From: JBFWQM01 sp050249455
GTDB lineage: Bacteria; Pseudomonadota; Alphaproteobacteria; MPNO01; VGEU01
DNA length: 28,249 nucleotides
NCBI GenBank assembly: GCA_050249455.1
Contig: JBFWQM010000040.1
Location: 1 to 28,249 of the forward strand
Reading direction: 5' to 3'
Part shown: positions 1 through 8,444 of the stretch, in pieces
Layout: each line of letters begins with the position of its first letter
Position numbering within the stretch: the stretch's first letter is position 1
Position numbers and translations under genes: made by a program
The notes under the pieces: generated by a model
Database searches by the model: none
Told to the model about the DNA's origin: nothing
Seen by the model: the letters and a program-made list of their open reading frames with translations, nothing else

Positions 1-394
1 TGAACCACAGGATCGAGAACACCACCCAGCACACCGCGGGCACCGCCATCAGCAGGCGGATATAGGGCATCAGGAAGGCCTGCAGCGCCGGGCGCTCGAA
101 GACCAGGATCGAGAACGCGACGCCGAAGACGAACGACGCCACCATCGACCCCAGGATGCGCGCGATCGTCACGAACGCATCGTACGGCGACAGCTTGACC
201 AGCGAGGCGAGGATGCGTTCCCATCCCGGCACGGCGAAGGCCGGCGCGAAGAACGAGGCGACCTGCCAGCCGACGATGAAGACGACCGCGGCGGCGATTG
301 CGAAGCCGGTCTCGCGCGAGGGCGTCCAGCGGTTGGCCGGACGCGGCATCCCTTGCGCGACGATATCGGTGAGCGGGCGGGTCTTGCTGGCCAT
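1..394 (-). CDS. ABC transporter inner-membrane permease, SsuC/TauC type (partial)
   Basis: Reading the minus strand from the ATG at 394 gives 131 codons that run off the window edge, so the C-terminal half, including the EAA loop that contacts the ATPase, is not visible. After a hydrophilic N-terminus there is a membrane segment at about residues 31-50 (FAIAAAVVFIVGW), then segments around 80-98 and 110-131. This matches the N-terminal half of BPD_transp_1 permeases of the nitrate/sulfonate/taurine class. It would form the channel for substrate delivered by the binding protein encoded just upstream (26 bp gap), powered by the ATPase at 1437-2222. The ATG lacks a clear Shine-Dalgarno sequence, so it may depend on translation of the upstream gene. 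The substrate cannot be told from this fragment. Confidence 0.85.
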   Translation of the reverse strand, partial: MASKTRPLTDIVAQGMPRPANRWTPSRETGFAIAAAVVFIVGWQVASFFAPAFAVPGWERILASLVKLSPYDAFVTIARILGSMVASFVFGVAFSILVFERPALQAFLMPYIRLLMAVPAVCWVVFSILWF

Positions 395-420
395 GGCGTC
401 AGCGATCGCGACGGGGCCGC

Positions 421-1416
421 TCAGCCTGCCGGCGCGTCGTTGAAGACGACGTCGCGCGGCGGTGCGCCGATGAAGCTTTCCTGCACGCCGAGCTCCAGCA
501 TCTGCCAGATCTGCTTGTTGGCGGCCGGGTCCCAGGACGGCCGGATTTCCGGGATCAGGCGCTTGGCCTTCACCGCGGCGGCGATCACGCCGGGCGGCAG
601 GCCGCGGGAGACGTACTTGTCCGACGAGATGATGGCGTCGGCCTCCTCCGGCTGGTTGACCAGGAAATCGGCGTAGCCCTGGTACATCGCGACCAGCTTG
701 GCGAGCACGCCCGGGTTCTTCTTCGCGAAGTCCGTGTTGATGAACGCGATGATGTCCCAGCCGCGGTCGCCGGTGACCTTCTTCCACGCCTCGCCGCCGG
801 TCATGATGATGCGCAGGCCCTTGATCTGGCTCAGCGCGCGCGTCGTCGCCGGCTCCCACAGCAGCGCGGTGTCGACGCGGTCGGCCTCGAGCTGCGCCTG
901 CGCCAGCGCGGTGTTGGCGTTGACCACCTGGATGTCGCTGCCGAGCGCCAGGCCGAACTTCCTGCTGTAGATCTGCAGGTACTGGTACGACGAGAAGCCG
1001 ACGGTCGCCGCGATCGACTTGCCCTTCATATCCTGGAACGTCTTGATGTTCGGGTTCCTGGTGACGATGTGGGTGTCGTCCATGTCCACGAACGTCGCGA
1101 AGATCGCCAGCGGCACGCCCTCGGCGCGCATCTTGACGACCTGGTAGGGCGCCATTACGCCCGCCATCGCCTCGCCCTTGGCGATGCCCGAATACATCGC
1201 GCCCACCGCGCCGTAGGTCTTGAAGTCGGCGACCAGCCCGTTCTTCTTGTCGAGCCCCTTGGCGGCGATGATGTCGCCCGCCGTGTTGGTCACGGTCGGG
1301 AAGGTGAGGGCGGTGATCGGCACCGTGGTCTGCGCCGAGGCGCCGATCGGCATCGCCGCCAGCGCCAGCGTGGCGATCGTCGCGGCGATGGCGCGCTTGA
1401 TGGACGACAGGGTCAT
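421..1416 (-). CDS. ABC transporter periplasmic substrate-binding protein, SsuA/TauA/NMT1-like
   Basis: A 331-residue exported solute-binding protein. A basic start followed by a hydrophobic stretch ending in PIGASAQ near residue 29 is a Sec signal peptide with an AxA-like cleavage site. The mature part follows the type 2 periplasmic-binding fold of the SsuA/TauA/NMT1 group. The ATG at 1416 is preferred because AAGGAG lies 5 nt upstream; an in-frame GTG at 1422 overlaps that ribosome site and is less likely. It lies 20 bp downstream of the ATPase gene and 26 bp upstream of the permease gene, which is a normal importer operon. Family members bind sulfonates, taurine, nitrate, pyrimidine precursors or aromatic acids; nothing here decides which. 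Confidence 0.88.
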   Translation of the reverse strand: MTLSSIKRAIAATIATLALAAMPIGASAQTTVPITALTFPTVTNTAGDIIAAKGLDKKNGLVADFKTYGAVGAMYSGIAKGEAMAGVMAPYQVVKMRAEGVPLAIFATFVDMDDTHIVTRNPNIKTFQDMKGKSIAATVGFSSYQYLQIYSRKFGLALGSDIQVVNANTALAQAQLEADRVDTALLWEPATTRALSQIKGLRIIMTGGEAWKKVTGDRGWDIIAFINTDFAKKNPGVLAKLVAMYQGYADFLVNQPEEADAIISSDKYVSRGLPPGVIAAAVKAKRLIPEIRPSWDPAANKQIWQMLELGVQESFIGAPPRDVVFNDAPAG

Positions 1417-1436
1417 GGTCACTCCTTGCTTTCTCG

Positions 1437-2222
1437 TCAGGCCGCGCCGGCCTCGGCGCGGCCTTCCGCAGCGAATTCCACGGCCGCCATCTCGTCAGAG
1501 ATGCGCGCCGCGGCGGTAGCCATCAGCGCGGCGTCCTGGCGGTCCGTCTCCGTCACGGTCATGACCATCCGGATCAGGCCGGGCGGCGCCAGCACGATCA
1601 GCCGGTCGGCCATTTCCAGCGCGTCCTCGATGCGGTGGGTGATCAGCACGCAGGTCTTGCGCAGCTGCTTCACCAGCGCCAGGACGTCGCCGCGCAGCAC
1701 CTTCGACGTCACCGCATCGAGCTGGCTGAAGCTCTCGTCGAGCAGCAGGAGGTCGGGGTCGATCACCAGCGCGCGGGCGAGCGAGACGCGCTGGCGCATG
1801 CCGCCGGAAAGCTGGTGCGGATACTTGTCGTGGTGCTGCGGCGCCAGCTTGACCCGGTTCAGCCAGTCGGTCGCCAGCGCGTCGCGCTCGGTCTTCGGCG
1901 TGCGCAGGATCTCGAGGCCGAGCGCGACGTTCTCGCGCGCGGTGCGCCACGGGATCAGCCGGTCGGACTGGAAGCTGACGGCGACCTTGCCGCGCAGCGC
2001 GTAGAAATCGCGGTAGGGGTCGTAGCCGTGGACAGACACCGATCCGGTCGTCGCGTCGATCTGGCCCAGGATCAGGTTCAGAACGGTGGTCTTGCCGGCG
2101 CCGGTCTGGCCCAGCAGCGCCACGATCTCGCCGTTGAACACCGCCATGTCGAAGCCGGTGACGGCCGGGCGGCCGTTGAATGCCTTACTGACGTTCTTGA
2201 GTGCGATGACCGGCGCTTGCAT
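1437..2222 (-). CDS. ABC transporter ATP-binding protein, SsuB/TauB type
   Basis: A 261-residue cytoplasmic ATPase with every ABC motif in order: Walker A GQTGAGKT at 38-45, Q-loop Gln85 (SFQSDRLIPW), signature LSGGMRQR from 138, Walker B LLLLDE ending at Glu163, and switch His196 (ITHR). It should hydrolyse ATP to drive import through the permease at 1-394. It is the first gene of the operon, and a promoter-like sequence lies about 40-70 bp upstream. The last 40 or so residues beyond the ABC core are Ala/Glu-rich and look like a lineage-specific tail. The ribosome site is weak (GGGGTC). Family assignment is firm; the substrate is unknown. Confidence 0.92.
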   Translation of the reverse strand: MQAPVIALKNVSKAFNGRPAVTGFDMAVFNGEIVALLGQTGAGKTTVLNLILGQIDATTGSVSVHGYDPYRDFYALRGKVAVSFQSDRLIPWRTARENVALGLEILRTPKTERDALATDWLNRVKLAPQHHDKYPHQLSGGMRQRVSLARALVIDPDLLLLDESFSQLDAVTSKVLRGDVLALVKQLRKTCVLITHRIEDALEMADRLIVLAPPGLIRMVMTVTETDRQDAALMATAAARISDEMAAVEFAAEGRAEAGAA

Positions 2223-2246
2223 GCCGCGCGACCCCGAGTCCCATGA

Positions 2247-2255
2247 TGCAGTGCA
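2247..2255. promoter_or_regulatory. TGC-N3-GCA palindrome at the ABC operon start site
   Basis: TGCAGTGCA, with minus-strand flanks TGT and TCA, lies at the predicted transcription start of the importer operon, where a repressor would block it. The same TGC-N3-GCA core occurs in front of phaR/phaE, phaA and phaB in this window and resembles the CTGC-N3/4-GCAG sequence described for PhaR in Rhodobacter. Whether PhaR binds here is inference, and a 6-base core can occur by chance. Confidence 0.35.
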
Positions 2256-2261
2256 ACATCA

Positions 2262-2289
2262 AGACTAAAGGGGCGGGGAGGCGAGTCAA
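2262..2289 (-). promoter_or_regulatory. Candidate sigma-70 promoter of the ABC importer operon
   Basis: On the minus strand TTGACT (2289-2284) is followed after 16 bp by TAGTCT (2267-2262). The -35 is good and the -10 only fair (3 of 6). It would start transcription near 2255, about 33 nt upstream of the ATPase ATG. The local base composition is clearly more AT-rich than its surroundings. Confidence 0.45.
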
Positions 2290-2460
2290 TTTAAGATGGT
2301 TGCCGAATCATTACTTGCCGGATGTTTGGACAAGGGTGGTCAATCCGCGGGCAGGGGCGGTTCACTGGCAGATCAAGCGTCTGAAACCTGGGGGTTTTCG
2401 TGAAGCTGCGTGACGAATTGGCGGGCAATCCGATATTCGCCGCCGACCCTCGCCGCGAAA

Positions 2461-2483
2461 CCCCCTCCCGCGAGGGGAGGGGG
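2461..2483. repeat. GC-rich palindromic element after the formate dehydrogenase operon
   Basis: A perfect 9-bp inverted repeat, CCCCCTCCC / GGGAGGGGG, encloses a 5-nt loop (GCGAG). It lies 26 bp beyond the stop of the alpha-subunit gene, and in that gene's direction the stem is followed by TTTCGCGG, so it may serve as its terminator. A related core (CCCCCTCCC, one base, CGAGGGG) occurs in the element at 15193-15235. That suggests a dispersed intergenic palindrome family rather than a unique terminator. Confidence 0.6.
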
Positions 2484-2509
2484 CTTAGTACGAAGGGCTG
2501 CGTCTGGTG

Positions 2510-5293
2510 CTACTCCGCCGCTTCGGCGGCGATCTTCTCCACCCGGGCGGCGCAGAACTTGAACTCGGGGATCTTGCCGAACGGGTCGAGCACCGGGTTG
2601 GTCAGCACGTTGGCCGGCGCCTCGGCGTAGCAGAACGGGATGAAGACCACGCCGTCCGGCACGCCGTCGTCGACGCGCGCCTTGATCTGGATCGCGCCGC
2701 GCCGGGTCTCGACCTTGATGTCGTCGCCGGGGCGGATGCCCTTGCGCCGCATCTCGCGGGTGGAGAGGCACGCCACCGCCTCCGGCTCGATCTCGTCCAG
2801 GATCGCCGCGCGCCGGGTGATCGCGCCGGTGTGCCAGTGCTCGAGCTGGCGGCCGGTGGTCAGGATCATCGGGAAGTCGGCGTCGGGCTGCTCGGCCGGC
2901 GGGACCAGGTTGGCCGGCACGAACTTGGCGCGCCCGTTCGCGGTCGGGAAGCCGTTGCCGAACACGATGGCGTGGCCGGGGTGGCCGTCGCCGTCGGTCG
3001 GATACGTCACCGCGCCTTCCGCCACCAGCCGCGCCCACGGGATATTGCGGATCGACGGCATGGTCTGGCGCATCTCCTCGTACACCGCGCCGACGTCCGG
3101 GTACGCCCACGACAGGCCCATGCGCTGCGCGATGTCCTGGATCATCTCCCAGTCCTGGCGCGCGCCGCCGGGCAAGGGCAGGGCGATGCGGCCCATCTGC
3201 ACCTGGCGGTTGGTGTTGGTGACGGTGCCGGTCTTCTCCGGCCACGCGCTCGCCGGCAGCACGACGTCGGCGTGGAACGCGGTCTCGGTCAGGAAGATGT
3301 CCTGCACGACTAGGTGGTCCAGGCTCGCCAGCGCCTCGCGCGCGTGCTGCGCGTCGGGGTCGGACATTGCCGGGTTCTCGCCCATCACGTACATGCCGCG
3401 GATGTTGCCGGCCAGGATTGCGTTCATGATCTCGACGACCGTGAGGCCGCGGGCGGGGTCGAGCTTGGTGTCCCAGAATTCCTCGAACCACGTCCGCTTC
3501 GCATCGGCGGTCACCGACTGGTAGTCGGGATAGAACATCGGGATCAGCCCGGCGTCGGAGGCGCCCTGCACGTTGTTCTGGCCGCGCAGCGGGTGCAGCC
3601 CAGTGCCGGGCCGGCCGACCTGGCCGGTCATCAGCGCGAGCGAGATCAGGCAGCGCGCGTTGTCGGTGCCGTGCACCGACTGCGAGATGCCCATGCCCCA
3701 GAAGATGATCGACGCCTTCGACGTCGCGTACTTGCGCGCCACGGTGCGGATGGTCTCCGCCGGGATGCCGCACACCGGCTCCATCTGTTCCGGCGAATAG
3801 GGCGTCAGATGCTGGCGCATCACCTCGAAGCCCTCGGTGTGCGCATCGATATAGTCGGGGTCGGTCAGCCCCTCGTTGACGATGACGTGCATCATCGAGT
3901 TGAGCAGCGCGACGTCGCTCGACGGCTTGAACTGCAGCATGTGGGTGGCGTGGCGGCGCAGCGCCTGGCCGCGCGGATCGGCGACGATCAGGGTCTTGCC
4001 GCGCTTCACCGCGTTCTTGAAGAAGGTGGCGGCGACCGGGTGGTTCTCGGTCGGGTTGGCGCCGATGACGATGATCACCTCGGCGTCCAGCGCGGCGTTG
4101 AACGGCGCGGTCACGGCGGCCGAGCCGATGCCTTCCATCAGCGCCGCGACGGACGAGGCGTGGCACAGCCGCGTGCAGTGGTCGACGTTGTTGGTGCCGA
4201 AGCCGGTGCGCACCAGCTTCTGGAACAGGTAGGCCTCCTCGTTCGATCCCTTTGCGGAGCCGAAGCCGGCCAGCGCGCCGCCGCCGTGCGCGTCGCGGAT
4301 GCGCTTCAGGCCGGCGGCGGCGCGGTCCAGCGCCTCCTCCCACGTCGCCTCGCGGAAGTGCGTCCACGGGTTGCCGGGATCGACCTGCTCGTCGCCGCGC
4401 TTGGCCACGCCGTCCTTGCGCACCAGCGGCACCGTCAGCCGGTGCGGATGGCTGACGTAGTCGAAGCCGAAGCGGCCCTTGACGCACAGCCGGTTCAGGT
4501 TGGCCGGCCCCTCGCGCCCGTCGACATAGAGCAGCTTGTCGTCCTTGACGTGGTAGGTGAGCTGGCATCCCACCCCGCAATAGGGGCAGACGCTGTCGAC
4601 CGACCGGTCCGGTTTCACCCGCCCCGGCGCGTCCTTGGCGACCACGGTGGCGGGCAGCAGCGCCCCGGTCGGGCAGGCCTGCACGCACTCGCCGCACGCG
4701 ACGCAGGTGGACGCACCCATCGGGTCGTCGAAGTCGAACACGATCTTGGCGTGGTTGCTGCGCGCCGCCATGCCGATGACGTCGTTGACCTGCACCTCGC
4801 GGCAGGCGCGGACGCACAATGTGCAGTTGATGCAGGCGTCGAGGTTCACCGCCATCGCCGGGTGCGACGGGTCGGGCTCGGGCGCGTGCTTGGGCGCGAA
4901 GCGGCTCTGCGCCACGCCGACCGCGTCGGCCCAGCGCCAGAATTTCGAGTCGGCGTCGTGCGCCTCGGCGCGGGGCGGCTGGTCGGCGACCAGCAGCTCG
5001 AACACCATGCGGCGCGCGCTCGATGCCCGCTCGCTCGCGGTGTCGACCACCATGCCGGCGGTCGGCTGGCGGATGCACGACGCGGCGAGCACGCGCTCAC
5101 CCTTGATCTGCACCATGCAGGCGCGGCAGTTGCCGTCCGGACGGTAGCCCGGCTCAGGCGAATAGCAGAGGTGCGGGATGTCGATGGCATTGCGCCGCGC
5201 CACCTGCCAGATCGTCTCGCCCGGCATCGCGACGACCTTGCGGCCGTCGAGCTCGAACTCGATCCCCTCGATCATCCTCACGTCATCCGGCAT
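2510..5293 (-). CDS. fdhA: NAD-dependent formate dehydrogenase alpha subunit (molybdopterin, Fe-S)
   Basis: A 927-residue catalytic subunit that oxidises formate to CO2. The N-terminal NuoG-like part carries a [2Fe-2S] site (Cys43, 56, 59, 73), then two ferredoxin clusters (Cys154/157/160/164 and Cys197/200/203/207), then a molybdopterin-domain [4Fe-4S] site (Cys236/239/243/270). In the segment DHCTRLCH, Cys377 should ligate the metal and His378 is the conserved neighbour, so this is a cysteine rather than selenocysteine enzyme. A molydop-binding domain ends the protein. There is no signal peptide, so it is cytoplasmic. It lies 40 bp after the beta-subunit gene. The fused beta subunit resembles Methylobacterium Fdh1, which uses tungsten, so the metal could be W or Mo. 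The chaperone genes fdhC/fdhD are not in the window. Low-confidence alternative: another CISM-family oxidoreductase. Confidence 0.95.
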   Translation of the reverse strand: MPDDVRMIEGIEFELDGRKVVAMPGETIWQVARRNAIDIPHLCYSPEPGYRPDGNCRACMVQIKGERVLAASCIRQPTAGMVVDTASERASSARRMVFELLVADQPPRAEAHDADSKFWRWADAVGVAQSRFAPKHAPEPDPSHPAMAVNLDACINCTLCVRACREVQVNDVIGMAARSNHAKIVFDFDDPMGASTCVACGECVQACPTGALLPATVVAKDAPGRVKPDRSVDSVCPYCGVGCQLTYHVKDDKLLYVDGREGPANLNRLCVKGRFGFDYVSHPHRLTVPLVRKDGVAKRGDEQVDPGNPWTHFREATWEEALDRAAAGLKRIRDAHGGGALAGFGSAKGSNEEAYLFQKLVRTGFGTNNVDHCTRLCHASSVAALMEGIGSAAVTAPFNAALDAEVIIVIGANPTENHPVAATFFKNAVKRGKTLIVADPRGQALRRHATHMLQFKPSSDVALLNSMMHVIVNEGLTDPDYIDAHTEGFEVMRQHLTPYSPEQMEPVCGIPAETIRTVARKYATSKASIIFWGMGISQSVHGTDNARCLISLALMTGQVGRPGTGLHPLRGQNNVQGASDAGLIPMFYPDYQSVTADAKRTWFEEFWDTKLDPARGLTVVEIMNAILAGNIRGMYVMGENPAMSDPDAQHAREALASLDHLVVQDIFLTETAFHADVVLPASAWPEKTGTVTNTNRQVQMGRIALPLPGGARQDWEMIQDIAQRMGLSWAYPDVGAVYEEMRQTMPSIRNIPWARLVAEGAVTYPTDGDGHPGHAIVFGNGFPTANGRAKFVPANLVPPAEQPDADFPMILTTGRQLEHWHTGAITRRAAILDEIEPEAVACLSTREMRRKGIRPGDDIKVETRRGAIQIKARVDDGVPDGVVFIPFCYAEAPANVLTNPVLDPFGKIPEFKFCAARVEKIAAEAAE

Positions 5294-5333
5294 CGCTCAA
5301 CGCCTTCTCAATCCCGACTGATCTACGGCGCCG

Positions 5334-7043
5334 TCAGCCCTTCGGCACGTCGCCGGGGAAATACCGGAGCACCGACAGGAGCCCGTTCGGCGCCGCCTGG
5401 CCGAGCCCGCAGATGGACGCGTCCATCATCGCCTTCGACAGCTCGGTCAGCAGCGCCGGGTCCCATTCGGGCCGGCCCATCAGGTCGACCGCCTTCTGGC
5501 AGCCGTTGCGGCACGGCGTGCACTGGCCGCAGCTCTCGTCCTCGAAGAACTTCATCAGGTTCAGCGCCGCGGCGGCGGTCGAATCCTCGTGCGACAGCAC
5601 GACGACGGCGGCGGAGCCGATCAGGCAGCCGTGCTCCTCCAGGGTGCCGAAGTCGAGCGGCAGGTCGGCGAGGCTCGCGGGCAGGATGCCGCCCGACGCG
5701 CCGCCGGGCAGGTAGCCCTTCAGCGTGTGGCCGTCCGCCATGCCGCCGCAGTGCTCGGCGACGAGCTGGTTCAACGTGATGCCGGCCTCCGCGACCTTGA
5801 CGCCGGGGTTCCTGACCCGGCCGGAGACGGAGAAGGTGCGGATGCCGGTGCGCCCGTTGCGGCCGTGGCCGGCGAACCAGTCCGGGCCCTTCTCGACGAT
5901 GTCGCGCACCCAATACAGCGTCTCGACGTTGTTGATCAGGGTCGGGCGGCCGAACAGGCCGACCTGGGCCGGGTAGGGCGGCTTGTGCCGCGGCAGCCCG
6001 CGCTTGCCCTCGATCGATTCCAGCATCGCCGACTCTTCGCCGCAGATATAGGCGCCGGCGCCGCGGCGGAGCTGGATCAGCCCCGCGGGCGCGAGGCCGG
6101 CGGCCTCCACTCTGGCGATCTCGCGGACCAGGATCTCGCGCGCCGCCGGGTACTCGTCGCGCAAATAGATGTAGACGGCGGCGGCATCGACCGCCCATCG
6201 GCCGATCAGCATGCCTTCCAGGAAGCGGTGCGGGTCGGTCTCCAGGAACCAGCGGTCCTTGAAGGTGCCCGGCTCGCCCTCGTCGGCGTTGACCGCCATC
6301 ATCCGCGGCGCCGGCTCGGCCCGCACCAGCCGCCACTTGCGGCCCGTAGGGAACCCGGCGCCGCCGAGCCCGCGGATCTTGGCGTTGTCCAGCGCGTCGA
6401 TCACCGCGTCGGGCGCGCGCTTGCCGGCGAGGCAGTCCTTCAGCAGCGCGTAGCCGCCCGCCGCCACGTAGTCGTCGAAGCCGGTATAGGCCGGCAGGTG
6501 GGGGGCGGTGTCCTGCGCGGCGATCGCGGCGGCGACCGACGCCGTCGTGGCGTGGACGACCTGGTTCCGGCCCACCGCGGCGCACGGCGCGCGGTCGCAG
6601 CCGCCCATGCACGGGCCGTGGACGATGCGTACGTCGCGGCCGGCGGACTTCTGCAGCTCGGCCAGCATCGCCTCGCCGCCCATCAGCGCGCAGGTGATGC
6701 TGTCGCACACCCGCACCGTCAGCGGCGGCGGCGCGGCCTCGTCTTCCTTCACCACGTCGAAGTGGTGATAGAAGGTCGCGACCTCGTAGACCTCGGTCTG
6801 GGCCAGCCGCATCTCGTCGGCCAGCGCGGCCAGGTGCGCCGCCGACAGGTGGCCGTATTCGTCCTGGATCAGGTGCAGGAACTCGATCAGCAGGTCGCGC
6901 CGCCGCGGCGCGTCGCCCAGCAGCGCCCGCACCGCCTCGCGCGCCTCGGCCTGGACCTGTCGGCCCTTGCCGTGGAAATTCCGCCGCCGCCGGCCGGAGC
7001 CGGGGTGTTTCTGCCTGACGATCTCGCCGGTGCCTTCAGCCAT
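5334..7043 (-). CDS. fdhB: Formate dehydrogenase beta subunit, fused NuoE-NuoF type (NADH-forming)
   Basis: A 569-residue diaphorase subunit that passes electrons from the alpha subunit to NAD+. Residues about 35-160 form a NuoE/FdsG-like thioredoxin-fold domain with [2Fe-2S] cysteines 113, 118, 145 and 149. From about 185 it is NuoF/FdsB-like, with the glycine-rich NADH/FMN segment GLGGAGFPTGRKW (226-238), the FMN motif NADEGEPGTFKDR (252-264) and a C-terminal [4Fe-4S] site (Cys505, 508, 511, 545). Classical Fds enzymes encode these as two proteins; the fusion is the arrangement known for Methylobacterium Fdh1B, and the length agrees. The start lies 3 bp after the cyclase stop with a GGGTGAGG ribosome site inside that gene's end, implying coupled translation. 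Confidence 0.94.
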   Translation of the reverse strand: MAEGTGEIVRQKHPGSGRRRRNFHGKGRQVQAEAREAVRALLGDAPRRRDLLIEFLHLIQDEYGHLSAAHLAALADEMRLAQTEVYEVATFYHHFDVVKEDEAAPPPLTVRVCDSITCALMGGEAMLAELQKSAGRDVRIVHGPCMGGCDRAPCAAVGRNQVVHATTASVAAAIAAQDTAPHLPAYTGFDDYVAAGGYALLKDCLAGKRAPDAVIDALDNAKIRGLGGAGFPTGRKWRLVRAEPAPRMMAVNADEGEPGTFKDRWFLETDPHRFLEGMLIGRWAVDAAAVYIYLRDEYPAAREILVREIARVEAAGLAPAGLIQLRRGAGAYICGEESAMLESIEGKRGLPRHKPPYPAQVGLFGRPTLINNVETLYWVRDIVEKGPDWFAGHGRNGRTGIRTFSVSGRVRNPGVKVAEAGITLNQLVAEHCGGMADGHTLKGYLPGGASGGILPASLADLPLDFGTLEEHGCLIGSAAVVVLSHEDSTAAAALNLMKFFEDESCGQCTPCRNGCQKAVDLMGRPEWDPALLTELSKAMMDASICGLGQAAPNGLLSVLRYFPGDVPKG

Positions 7044-7046
7044 GCC

Positions 7047-8411
7047 TCACCCAACGCGCCGGCCCGCCGGGCCCGCATCGCTAGAATTGGTTCCAGAACT
7101 GCCGGTGTCTATACCATGCCCGTCCGACGGCGCGTTAGACGCCATCGCCCGCCACGCGCCCACCGGCGCGTCGAACCCCTTCAGCGGCTGCGGCCCGCGG
7201 TCCTCGAAGGCGAGGCCGGGGCCGTGCGCCATCTCGGCGACCGCGGCGCTGACCAGCACCTCGCCCGGCCGGGCGAGGTCGGCCAGGCGCGCGGCGATGT
7301 TGACGGTGCGGCCGTAGTGCTCGCCGTCGCGCGTGACGACCGGGCCGGCCGCGATGCCGGCGCGCCCGGGCGGCAGGCCGGCGCGGGCCAGCGCGGCGAC
7401 GACCTCCAGGCAGCAGGCGACCCCGGCGGCGCTGTCGTCGAAGCGCAGCATCGCGCCATCGCCCAGCGGCTTGACCACGCGGCCGCCGCGGCGCGTCGCG
7501 GCGGCCGCGGCGATCTCGACCAGCCGGCGGCCGGCCTCCGCCGCCCGCTCGTCGCCGGCCTGCTCGGTCAGCCGGGTGTAGCCCGACAGGTCGAGGAACG
7601 CGATGGTGCGGTCCGGCGTGCCGCGCGCGCGGGTCACGCCCGCTTCCGCCAGGACCTCCTCCAGCCGCGACACGATGTTCTCGTGAACCGTCTCTTCCAG
7701 GTAACGCCGCAGCAGGAGGTAGATGGTGCGATAGCCGAGCGCCTGCAGCTCCAGGCGGGTCTGCGCCGCGGCTTCCAGCATCTGCATCCGCGTCATGCCG
7801 GCGGCGATCATCCGATCCTCAATGTCCTGGCGGAACAGCTCCCGCTGGACGTCGACGACCTGCCGGATGCTCATCGCGAACACGCGCAGCACCCGCAGCA
7901 GCGCCTCGCGCGGGATGCCGCGCTGCCGCGCCTGGGCGAAGATCGCGATCAGCTCGCGGTCGTCCTCGCGGATCGGCTCGGTGGCCGCCGGCTCCGGCAG
8001 GCCCAGCGCCTGGCGCACCTCGGCCGCGAAGCCGGGGTCGAAGCCCAAAGCCGCAGCGGCCGCGTCCTGCGTCTGGGCGGTCAGGCCGACCGGGTCGGTG
8101 ATCACCTGCCCCGCGAAGCGCAGCGAGAAGCGGCCCTCGCGCGCCAGCGCGGCGCACTGGTCGAGGTCGATGCCCGACTGGCCGAGCGCCAGCAGCAGCC
8201 GGACGCGCGTGATGTCGCCGCGGCCGAACCGCTGGTCGGCCGCGCCACGCTCGATCAGGCCCAGCGCGACGAACCGCGCGATGTCGCCCGCGTCGCATGA
8301 GGCGAGCGTGGCCAGCGCGGCGTCTGTCAATCGGTCTTCGGACGGGGTTGGGGCGGGATGGGCCAGACGCGCCTCCCTTGCGCACGATCCGTTCCGGCCC
8401 CCGGTGTACAA
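7047..8411 (-). CDS. Class III adenylate/guanylate cyclase with N-terminal regulatory region
   Basis: A cytoplasmic protein of up to 454 residues. The C-terminal cyclase homology domain (about 266-430) has both metal aspartates (Asp274 in AFLDLSGYT, Asp318 in KPLGDG), the base-selecting pair Lys314 and Thr369, and the transition-state pair Asn371 and Arg375 (TVNIAAR). It should therefore be an active class IIIb cyclase, most likely making cAMP. Residues 40-250 are a mostly helical region like the regulatory part of mycobacterial Rv2212/Rv1264-type cyclases. No membrane segments are seen. The start is uncertain: TTG at 8411 is the most upstream, TTG at 8330 is another, and AAGGGAGG lies 5 nt before an in-frame CTG at 8366. 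It ends 3 bp before the formate dehydrogenase beta gene, so it appears to be the first gene of that operon. Confidence 0.88.
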   Translation of the reverse strand: MYTGGRNGSCAREARLAHPAPTPSEDRLTDAALATLASCDAGDIARFVALGLIERGAADQRFGRGDITRVRLLLALGQSGIDLDQCAALAREGRFSLRFAGQVITDPVGLTAQTQDAAAAALGFDPGFAAEVRQALGLPEPAATEPIREDDRELIAIFAQARQRGIPREALLRVLRVFAMSIRQVVDVQRELFRQDIEDRMIAAGMTRMQMLEAAAQTRLELQALGYRTIYLLLRRYLEETVHENIVSRLEEVLAEAGVTRARGTPDRTIAFLDLSGYTRLTEQAGDERAAEAGRRLVEIAAAAATRRGGRVVKPLGDGAMLRFDDSAAGVACCLEVVAALARAGLPPGRAGIAAGPVVTRDGEHYGRTVNIAARLADLARPGEVLVSAAVAEMAHGPGLAFEDRGPQPLKGFDAPVGAWRAMASNAPSDGHGIDTGSSGTNSSDAGPAGRRVG

Positions 8412-8444
8412 ACCGGCGCGCGACGGCGCAAGGCGGCTCCGGCG

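Noticed and set aside
4163..4175. Selenocysteine at the formate dehydrogenase active site
   Set aside because: The active-site codon for residue 377 encodes Cys (DHCTRLCH), with no in-frame TGA and no need for a SECIS element.
3314..5779. Very long open frame on the plus strand opposite fdhA
   Set aside because: It is antisense to a clear formate dehydrogenase subunit, rich in Arg/Ala/His/Val with no domain; a typical artefact of strongly GC-biased third codon positions.
5589..8300. 903-codon plus-strand frame opposite fdhB and the cyclase
   Set aside because: Antisense shadow of two conserved genes; no start context, no domains.
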